A stretch of DNA of 19,501 bases, from NCBI GenBank assembly GCA_023392995.1, contig JAEWMZ010000046.1, positions 1 through 19,501 of the forward strand, in the 5' to 3' direction. A program made the position numbers and the translations under genes. Below, piece by piece: positions 6,666 through 12,484 of this stretch (its first letter is position 1; the number at the start of each line of letters is the position of its first letter). Below the pieces are notes generated by a model. That model was not told where the DNA came from. It was given only the letters and a program-made list of their open reading frames with translations, and did no database searches. Source of the stretch: Bacillota bacterium (GTDB lineage Bacteria; Bacillota; Clostridia; Lachnospirales; Lachnospiraceae).

Positions 6666-8138
6666 CTATATCCGGCTTATATTACTGAAAACTTTATCAA
6701 ACCTGGTAAGTACATCATCTATCATTTCTTCTGTATATGCTGCGCTAGTATAAAGTCTGCTGCCGGCTAAGGTCACAATACCCTCCGCCATATATGCCGC
6801 GCCCATATGCTCCATTTCTGCCTTTCTTTCAGACGTTGCCTTTAGAACCTGTGGGATAGTCCAGGGTTTTGACCAGTTAATTGAAAAGTGCATTGTTCCT
6901 GTTGTCTCTAAATGGCAAATGGAGCCTTGATTATACGCTACAAAGGGAAGGTTGTATTTCTTAATGAGCTTTTGCAGTCCCTCCGTAAGTCTGTCACCCA
7001 TCCGACCGGCTACTTGTACCGCATTTGTCCTTTCAATTTCACAAAGTGTATAGTAACCAGCCACGCAACTGAGAGGATTTGCTGCCATGGTACCTCCAAT
7101 CAATGCCTTCTTATGCTTACCGCCGCCGCCTAAACCAGCGGAAAGATATTTCATGTATTCGCGCTTTCCACCAAGACCACCGGCGCCAGGATATCCTCCG
7201 GCAATTACTTTTCCGAATATAGTCAAATCAGGACTAACGCCATAATATCCTTGCGCTCCTGACATTCCGATTCGAAAACCGGTTACAACCTCATCAAATA
7301 TTAGAAGTGCTCCATACTTTCTGCAAAGGGTCTCCACTCCCTGGTTAAAATCTTTATCCAGCAATCTTGTGCCGCTTTCCGGACCCACCGGCTCAATCAT
7401 AACAGCGGCTGTTCCGCCATGAAGCAGGTTCCTTCTGAGCTTACGTTCCAAATCCTTTAAATCATTTGGGAAGAATTCCTGGGTATGCTTGAATATGTAT
7501 CTGGGTATACCCTTTGCCTGTGTCCACTTTGATCCAGGAACCCTTATTCCATAGGCCAGCTGATCACTCCAGCCGTGATAAGCTCCACCCATCTTAATAA
7601 TATTCTTCTTCTCCGTTGCAAGCCTTGCAACCCGGATCGCAGCCATACAGGCCTCCGTACCTGAGCCCAGCATTCGAAACATTTCTACAGTCTTAATACT
7701 TTCTGAGATCTTTTTCGCAATCTTATATTCGTATTCATGAAAAAGTCCTGTACTTGGTCCGCAATCATTTAATAACTCAATTACCTTACTGCGTACCTCA
7801 GGCGGATTACTTCCTAAAACAGTAGGGCCACCTGCTTGCAGAAAATCATAATATTTATTGCCATCAATATCGTATAGGTAGGCTCCTTCCGCTTTTGTAA
7901 ATACCAGCGGAAACGGATAATTAAATGCCAGATTATGTTGTACTCCCCCAGGAATAATATTTTTTGCCTCATCAATTAAATTCTTAGATTTGATACACTT
8001 CTTGTTATAATACTCTTCCTCGTAAGTCTTTAAAGCTCTCTTGCTGATCGAATAAATTGGTTTTTCAATCAATTCATCCAGTTGCTTTGTAATTTCTTTT
8101 ACATTGGGGTATTTCGTAATTGAAAATTTGTTATCCAT
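6666..8138 (-). CDS. Class III PLP-dependent aminotransferase (glutamate-1-semialdehyde aminomutase-like)
   Basis: This 490-residue fold-type I PLP enzyme is of the class III aminotransferase family. It shows GSGTEA (158-163, phosphate-binding), AYHGW (about 186-190, cofactor stacking), FDEVVTGFR (281-289, Asp282 to the pyridine nitrogen) and the Schiff-base lysine in TIFGKVIAGG (Lys310). A 60-residue N-terminal extension precedes the usual start of the fold. No heme-biosynthesis genes are nearby, so it is more likely a catabolic aminotransferase or mutase than HemL. Glutamate or alanine as amino acceptor product is inferred from the linked glutamate dehydrogenase. GGAGG upstream of the ATG and the promoter/operator at 8160-8211 make it the first gene of the set. 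Its natural amino donor is unknown. Confidence 0.88.
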   Translation of the reverse strand: MDNKFSITKYPNVKEITKQLDELIEKPIYSISKRALKTYEEEYYNKKCIKSKNLIDEAKNIIPGGVQHNLAFNYPFPLVFTKAEGAYLYDIDGNKYYDFLQAGGPTVLGSNPPEVRSKVIELLNDCGPSTGLFHEYEYKIAKKISESIKTVEMFRMLGSGTEACMAAIRVARLATEKKNIIKMGGAYHGWSDQLAYGIRVPGSKWTQAKGIPRYIFKHTQEFFPNDLKDLERKLRRNLLHGGTAAVMIEPVGPESGTRLLDKDFNQGVETLCRKYGALLIFDEVVTGFRIGMSGAQGYYGVSPDLTIFGKVIAGGYPGAGGLGGKREYMKYLSAGLGGGGKHKKALIGGTMAANPLSCVAGYYTLCEIERTNAVQVAGRMGDRLTEGLQKLIKKYNLPFVAYNQGSICHLETTGTMHFSINWSKPWTIPQVLKATSERKAEMEHMGAAYMAEGIVTLAGSRLYTSAAYTEEMIDDVLTRFDKVFSNISRI

Positions 8139-8159
8139 ATGAACCTCCTGCTTAATATC

Positions 8160-8175
8160 GAGCGAGCGCTCGTTC
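8160..8175. promoter_or_regulatory. TetR-type operator palindrome
   Basis: GAGCGAGCGCTCGTTC is a 16-bp palindrome with one mismatched pair and a perfect CGAGCGCTCG core (8163-8172). Such arrangements are common as TetR-family operators. It begins about 7 bp after the -10 box of the aminotransferase promoter, so a bound protein would block initiation. The adjacent tetR gene is the obvious candidate repressor (inference). Confidence 0.75.
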
Positions 8176-8182
8176 TAAACAG

Positions 8183-8211
8183 AATATAGCATTACATCCA
8201 TTTAATGTCAA
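8183..8211 (-). promoter_or_regulatory. Strong sigma-A-type promoter of the aminotransferase gene
   Basis: On the minus strand TTGACA (8206-8211), a 17-bp spacer and TATATT (8183-8188) form a near-consensus promoter pointing at the aminotransferase gene, with the palindrome at 8160-8175 over the expected start site. The remaining stretch up to the terminator at 8360 is very AT-rich without other visible signals. Confidence 0.85.
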
Positions 8212-8359
8212 TCATTTTTATATGATTTTACTATAAATTTTTATTTTAACTTCCAAAACTTAATATATCTAACAATTTTATCTCATTTTATTTATTTTTT
8301 ATACAAACATTCACTTACTGTTCGACTAATCCTTGTTCTCCTTGCTTCTTTAATTTCTT

Positions 8360-8406
8360 GGAACAAAAAAACTGGTATTTCAAGTTAATACCAGTTTTTT
8401 TGTTCC
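8360..8406 (-). terminator. Terminator of the tetR gene (bidirectional in form)
   Basis: Perfect 20-bp arms (8360-8379 and 8387-8406) enclose a 7-nt loop. The stem core AATACCAG/CTGGTATT is flanked by A7 and T7 runs, giving a U-tract on either strand. It lies 23 bp after the tetR stop and insulates tetR from the aminotransferase promoter. Confidence 0.85.
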
Positions 8407-8428
8407 ATAGACTCTAGTGATGCCTATC

Positions 8429-9115
8429 TCATTCGTTATTAAATTTTAAAGCTGATCGTATGAACTTCATAATACTTTCCTCAACACGATCCATATCTTC
8501 TAGCTTATCCTGATCAAGATATAATTTCATTCTCTCCTTATAGTAATCTGAGGATAAAGAAAACTGATACATCATAAGAAGATTGTCAATACAATATGCC
8601 GTCACATTCTCATCCATACCACTATCAATTTTGCCGTCTTCCTTGGCTTTTCTTATCATATCACATAAATATTTGGCATTTGATAATTCCAGCTTATTGG
8701 ACAGTCGGCTCGACATCTGAGACAATGCTTGGGTGGTAACATCCAGGTAGATTTGATTATTCTTCATGTTCTGCAAAGCGTTTATTCGAATGGTTTTCAA
8801 TAATAACTCTATATAATCAAGAATGTTGCTGCTGTTTTCAAATGCATTTCTCCAGCTTTCTTCCAATACAGCATAACTTCCATTTACAATCGTTAAAAAA
8901 AGATCTTCCTTGGATCCGAAATAACTATACATTGCACCAATACTGATATTAGCCTTTTTTGCAATATCATTAATGCTGGTAGCACTATAGCCCTTTGAAG
9001 CGAATTCATCTATCGCAACCTCAATAATGATCTTCCTTCTTTCTTCTGACGTTCTGTCAAAAGTGTCTTTATGAAATTTCGTATTTTGTTTTTTCTTTAA
9101 CGTATTTTCTGCCAT
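8429..9115 (-). CDS. TetR/AcrR-family transcriptional regulator
   Basis: This 228-residue protein has a classic TetR N-terminal DNA-binding domain. IIEVAIDEFASKGYSATSIN leads into the helix-turn-helix IAKKANISIGAMYSYFGSKEDLF (about residues 47-73). A helical C-terminal ligand domain (about 80-228) is not assignable to a ligand. A basic 20-residue extension precedes the domain. GGAGG five bases before the ATG fixes the start. It has its own promoter (TTGACA/TAAAAT) and terminator. The gene lies directly upstream of the aminotransferase promoter, which carries a TetR-type palindrome, so it probably represses that gene set until the pathway substrate or an intermediate binds. Control of the aldehyde dehydrogenase is possible, but no matching palindrome is visible there. 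Confidence 0.92.
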   Translation of the reverse strand: MAENTLKKKQNTKFHKDTFDRTSEERRKIIIEVAIDEFASKGYSATSINDIAKKANISIGAMYSYFGSKEDLFLTIVNGSYAVLEESWRNAFENSSNILDYIELLLKTIRINALQNMKNNQIYLDVTTQALSQMSSRLSNKLELSNAKYLCDMIRKAKEDGKIDSGMDENVTAYCIDNLLMMYQFSLSSDYYKERMKLYLDQDKLEDMDRVEESIMKFIRSALKFNNE

Positions 9116-9145
9116 ATTACCTCCGTCTTTCTTGCTTCACTTCTT

Positions 9146-9174
9146 ATTTTATGATGTCATAATCTATATGTCAA
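9146..9174 (-). promoter_or_regulatory. Promoter of tetR with an overlapping palindrome
   Basis: On the minus strand TTGACA (9169-9174), a 17-bp spacer and TAAAAT (9146-9151) point at tetR. TTATGATGTCATAA (9149-9162) is a perfect 6+6 palindrome overlapping the -10 box and spacer, a plausible operator. It does not resemble the GAGCGCTC palindrome of the aminotransferase promoter. Confidence 0.75.
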
Positions 9175-9230
9175 CTTATTTACAAGGTTTGTCAAAAGCG
9201 AAGGCTAAGGTGTACTCTTTTAACGCAAAT

Positions 9231-9290
9231 ATAGGATACGATCAAAAGCTAAGGCAAATCAAAGTGCCATAGCTTTTGATCGTATCCTAT
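9231..9290. repeat. Long perfect inverted repeat, 21-bp arms
   Basis: Arms at 9231-9251 and 9270-9290 (ATAGGATACGATCAAAAGCT plus one base) are perfectly complementary. The 18-nt loop itself contains GGC...GCC, which could extend the stem past one mismatch. No U-tract follows on either strand, so it is not a standard intrinsic terminator. It lies between the aldehyde dehydrogenase stop and the tetR promoter. It could limit read-through, stabilise an mRNA 3' end, or be an unrelated repeat. The rest of 9175-9386 holds only a weak 24-codon ORF. Confidence 0.8.
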
Positions 9291-9386
9291 TCCTATGTTC
9301 TTACTTATCTGTTTCAACAGGAATGTCACAACTGGTTGTTACTTTCATATTCCAAGCGAGTTCACAAAAGCGCATGAAGGTGTAAT

Positions 9387-10757
9387 TTATTGCATAATCT
9401 TTTTTAACAATTTCAAATAATTATAATAGGTCGGATAACGCAGCGGTATATCAATAAGATTACTTTTCTTCATAACACTTTTACTGTGAGAAAATGTCTG
9501 AATGCTTGCTGCTCCATGGTAGCTTCCCATTCCACTTTCTCCTACTCCTCCAAATCCCATATAGGAAGTTGCCAAATGAACAATCGTATCATTAATACAT
9601 CCTCCGCCATAGGAAACGCTATTAATTACCTTTTGCTCCACTTTCTTTGATTTTGTGAATAAATAAAGGGCAAGTGGCTTTGGTCGATCATTGATAAGCG
9701 AAATAATCTCATCCAGATCTTCATATTCGATTATTGGTAAAATCGGTCCAAACAGTTCTTCCTGCATTACTGGATCATCCCATTCCACATGATCTATCAT
9801 TGTGAGCCCAATTTTATTCGCCGCGGCATTACTCTGTCCTCCAAATACTACTTCACCTGTTTGAATTAGATGATTAAGCCGCTCAAAATGCTTTTGATTA
9901 ATTATTTTGGGAAACTTGGAGTTTTCCTCTGTATTTTCACCGTAAAACTCTATTACATTCTTTTTTATTGCCTCGATCAAACTATTTTTCACACTTTTAT
10001 GAACAAGCAGATAATCCGGAGCCACACAGGTTTGTCCTGAATTAAGACATTTTCCCCAGGCTATTCTCTTCCCGGCTCTCTCAATATCCGCTGTTTTGTC
10101 TACAATACATGGGCTTTTTCCTCCAAGTTCAAGTACCACCGGAGTTAAATGCTTTGAGGCTTTTTCTAAAACAACCTTACCGATCTCAGGACTACCAGTA
10201 AAGAAGATCAGGTCAAACTTATTGTCCAGCAAGGTTTGATTTACATTTCTGCCACCCTCAATAACCGCAACAAAAGAGGGGTCGAAGGTTTCTGAAATGA
10301 TTTTATTAATGATGGAAGAGGTTGCCGGCGAATAATTGGAGGGCTTGATAATTGTACAGTTCCCGCATACAATGGAGCCAACCAGAGGAGCGATCGCCAA
10401 TTGAAAAGGATAGTTCCAGGGGGCAATAATCAGGACGCTTCCATAGGGTTCCTGATATATTTTGCTTACGGAAGGAAATTGTGTTATTGGAGTTTTTACT
10501 CTCTTTGTTTTTAAAAGTCCATTCATATGGGTAAGCATATAGCTAATTTCTTCCAATACGATACCAATTTCTGTTGCATATCCTTCAAAAGCCGCTTTTC
10601 CCAAATCCTCATGAAGAGCTTGCAATATTTCTGCCTCATTATCACGGATTGCTTTTTTTAATTCCTTAAGACGGTTTTTTCGAAATTCTAAGCTTCTTGT
10701 AACACCACTTTTAAAGTATTTTCTTTGCCTTTCGATTAATTCCTCGGTATTTGCCAT
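9387..10757 (-). CDS. Aldehyde dehydrogenase (class 3-like, NAD(P)-dependent)
   Basis: With the chosen start this is a 456-residue member of the short class-3/fatty-aldehyde dehydrogenase branch, oxidising aldehydes to carboxylates. Visible are IAPWNYPF (oxyanion Asn115), IIKPSNYSPA (Lys138), FFTGSPEIGK (about 185-194), the general base in VVLELGGKSP (Glu210) and the catalytic thiol in NSGQTCVAPDY (Cys244). I chose the ATG at 10757: GGGAG lies 7 bases before it, while the ATG at 10778 has no ribosome binding site and would add only MNYGRKN. It ends about 270 bp before tetR and has its own promoters. Its link to the aminotransferase-aldolase gene set is by position only; it may instead serve general aldehyde detoxification. 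Confidence 0.92.
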   Translation of the reverse strand: MANTEELIERQRKYFKSGVTRSLEFRKNRLKELKKAIRDNEAEILQALHEDLGKAAFEGYATEIGIVLEEISYMLTHMNGLLKTKRVKTPITQFPSVSKIYQEPYGSVLIIAPWNYPFQLAIAPLVGSIVCGNCTIIKPSNYSPATSSIINKIISETFDPSFVAVIEGGRNVNQTLLDNKFDLIFFTGSPEIGKVVLEKASKHLTPVVLELGGKSPCIVDKTADIERAGKRIAWGKCLNSGQTCVAPDYLLVHKSVKNSLIEAIKKNVIEFYGENTEENSKFPKIINQKHFERLNHLIQTGEVVFGGQSNAAANKIGLTMIDHVEWDDPVMQEELFGPILPIIEYEDLDEIISLINDRPKPLALYLFTKSKKVEQKVINSVSYGGGCINDTIVHLATSYMGFGGVGESGMGSYHGAASIQTFSHSKSVMKKSNLIDIPLRYPTYYNYLKLLKKIMQ

Positions 10758-10796
10758 ATTTTTTCTCCCATAATTCATACATTGTTACTATATTCT

Positions 10797-10939
10797 ATTT
10801 TACTTCATTATTACTCCAGTTATCAAGAAAGATTTCCCTGGAAATGAAGAATTTAACCATAAATAAGATGACATCCCCCTTATTTTTTTGTATATCACTT
10901 TTATTAATTGATTATAGTAAGCTATGATTATGGAATCAA
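10797..10939 (-). promoter_or_regulatory. Two candidate promoters for the aldehyde dehydrogenase gene
   Basis: The distal promoter has TTGATT (10934-10939), a 17-bp spacer and consensus TATAAT (10911-10916). The proximal one has TTGATA (10821-10826), 18 bp and TAAAAT (10797-10802). Both point at the aldehyde dehydrogenase. The rest of the 10758-11037 gap is AT-rich and shows no terminator for the AraC-type gene. Confidence 0.65.
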
Positions 10940-11037
10940 TATGCAATTCGTTTTGAGGTGTACGATAATGAACACATGAATATTAATTGTACTAAAAAAT
11001 AGATTCCTTTGAATAAATGCTTCCTTTGCCCTATCTA

Positions 11038-11940
11038 CTAGATCAGTTTCAGCCAAACTTCCATATTTGTAGTCTCAGGAGAATGACTTGCATATCGCTC
11101 CGCACAAAATAAATCAGTTGGCAAATTATGCTTTGGCAGCCATGTGTTATAGATATAGTGCTGTGCTTTGTATATAGCATCCATAACCAGAGCCTCAAAG
11201 CATTCCGCTTCAAAGGAGCAAACAATATATTCTCCCACCGGTAGTTCCCAGTTCATAAAACTTTCTGATCCTTCTCCCGACCCAGACCTTGCACCTGCAA
11301 AATAGCTGAAATAGCCCTCCTGCATGCACGGATATGCGACGCCAATCTCCTCGCTATCCTCAGAAAGTCCCAGCTTGGTAACTTTATTATCATGGAAACT
11401 CCGCCAAAGGCTATCCAACGGATCAACACCTGATTCCGTGCCTAGTCCGTCAAGCAATTGCACCGGTATCTCCTTCTTCATACCGGTAAAATAGAGGGGC
11501 TTTGTGATTTCTTTCCTGTTGATTTCCAAAACAATTCCCTCTGTAATTAATGGAACCCCTTCATCAATCAGAGTATAATGAAGTAATAGCTCCGGTTTCG
11601 TCATTCGGTTTAATGCTACCGGATTCTTGCGGTAATCATCCGGTGTCAGCCCAAAAGTATCCTTAAATGTACGTGTGAAATGTTCATGGGAGGAAAAGCC
11701 AAGGTCTAAGGCAATATCTAAAATACGCCTATCCTTTTGAAGCAAAATCTCGGTTGCTTTTGCCATACGGCGGAGTTTGATATATTCCGCTACCGGCTTT
11801 TTTACCAGCCGGCTAAATAATCGTTGATAATAAAATGGAGATAGCGAAGCAAGTTTTGCAAGATTATCAATATTGATCTCCTCATTCATATGGTCTTCAA
11901 TAAACTCTATGGTCTGTTGTATTTGTTCCCATGCGTGCAT
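11038..11940 (-). CDS. AraC-family regulator with GyrI-like effector-binding domain
   Basis: This 300-residue protein has an N-terminal AraC-type DNA-binding domain with two helix-turn-helices: INIDNLAKLASLSPFYYQRLF (split near residues 22-42) and RILDIALDLGFSSHEHFTRT (about 72-91), ending in FGLTPDDYRKNP. A C-terminal segment (about 115-300) fits the AraC effector-binding/GyrI-like fold of Rob- and BmrR-type small-molecule sensors (GEYIVCSFEAE, YIYNTWLP, ERYASHSPETTNMEVWLKL). AGGAGG nine bases upstream supports the start. It is followed by the aldehyde dehydrogenase on the same strand. It probably responds to a hydrophobic or cationic compound; target genes are unknown. A MITE remnant sits in its promoter region. 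Confidence 0.9.
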   Translation of the reverse strand: MHAWEQIQQTIEFIEDHMNEEINIDNLAKLASLSPFYYQRLFSRLVKKPVAEYIKLRRMAKATEILLQKDRRILDIALDLGFSSHEHFTRTFKDTFGLTPDDYRKNPVALNRMTKPELLLHYTLIDEGVPLITEGIVLEINRKEITKPLYFTGMKKEIPVQLLDGLGTESGVDPLDSLWRSFHDNKVTKLGLSEDSEEIGVAYPCMQEGYFSYFAGARSGSGEGSESFMNWELPVGEYIVCSFEAECFEALVMDAIYKAQHYIYNTWLPKHNLPTDLFCAERYASHSPETTNMEVWLKLI

Positions 11941-11962
11941 CTATAAGCACCTCCTTAATCTA

Positions 11963-12048
11963 CAGTATATAATAGGCAATTGCGAAACAATATGGTTTTT
12001 GTACAATAGCTTAAGTTTCTGAGTTTCACAATCACCTACAGTATATAA
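11963..12048 (+). repeat. MITE-like repeat, copy 4 (internally deleted), with 10-bp target-site duplication
   Basis: The 66-bp element at 11973-12038 keeps both termini of the family (TAGGCAATTGCGAAACAATA at the left, GAGTTTCACAATCACCTA at the right) but lacks the central hairpin. CAGTATATAA is directly repeated at 11963-11972 and 12039-12048, abutting the element. The identity extends to 14 bp if shared bases are counted. It lies in the 140-bp gap upstream of the AraC-type gene. Confidence 0.8.
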
Positions 12049-12082
12049 TGCTAGCAGGTTTCGCCGCTTGTCTGTAGATGCC

Positions 12083-12426
12083 CTATTTCACCTTATACAT
12101 AAGAGCTTCATAGGGTCGTAATTGATGACTGACAGTATCCTCGTAATTGGATATTAATAGATCCCCGCTATATTCATACTCTTTGGGCAGCTGATAATTT
12201 ATCTCTTCGCCATAGAAGTTGTACAAAACTACTATTTTGTCCTTGTTCAGCGTTCTGGCATACGCAAAGATATTCTTATCCTCCGGCAACAGCATCTGGA
12301 AATCTCCATATACAATTACTTCATTCTCTTTTCTTAATTTGATCTGCTTCTTGTAATGTTGAATAAAATGCAGATAATACTGCTTCGTTGACTCATCCCA
12401 CTCCCAGGTTCTAGCATAAAATGTCT
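12083..12426 (-). pseudogene. C-terminal relic of a GH13 alpha-glucosidase/amylase
   Basis: Only the last 110 or so codons of a GH13 glycosidase remain. The frame is open from about 12426 through TWEWDESTKQYY, HYKKQIKLRKENEVIVYGDF and LLPEDKNIFAYARTL to the stop at 12083. These are the end of the catalytic barrel and the C-terminal beta domain, as in oligo-1,6-glucosidases and cyclomaltodextrinases. Upstream, an in-frame stop is met within 20 bp and no start codon or ribosome binding site exists except the internal ATG at 12295, so all catalytic residues are lost. It follows glgP by about 60 bp. The intact ancestor probably trimmed maltodextrins beside malQ and glgP. Confidence 0.8.
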
Positions 12427-12446
12427 TGGTTCTGGTTGCTTACCAT

Positions 12447-12464
12447 AAAATGTCCTGACATTTT
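12447..12464 (-). terminator. Short palindrome after glgP, weak terminator candidate
   Basis: AAAATGTC-CT-GACATTTT is a perfect 8+8 palindrome 21 bp beyond the glgP stop, ending in TTTT on the minus strand. The stem is AT-rich and the loop very short, so termination would be weak. It may instead be a scar of the deletion that removed the GH13 gene. Confidence 0.4.
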
Positions 12465-12484
12465 ATTTCACTTTGAATCAATGT

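Noticed and set aside
10758..10778. ATG start seven codons upstream for the aldehyde dehydrogenase
   Set aside because: No ribosome binding site; the downstream ATG at 10757 has GGGAG at good spacing.
10795..10860. 21-codon minus-strand ORF (MVKFFISREIF...) in the aldehyde dehydrogenase leader
   Set aside because: It overlaps the proximal promoter and has its nearest purine-rich site 14 bases away; no repeated codons or attenuator fold suggest a leader peptide.
12083..12295. 70-aa gene starting at the ATG at 12295
   Set aside because: The same frame is open and homologous to GH13 well upstream of this ATG, and no ribosome binding site precedes it, so it is part of a truncated gene.
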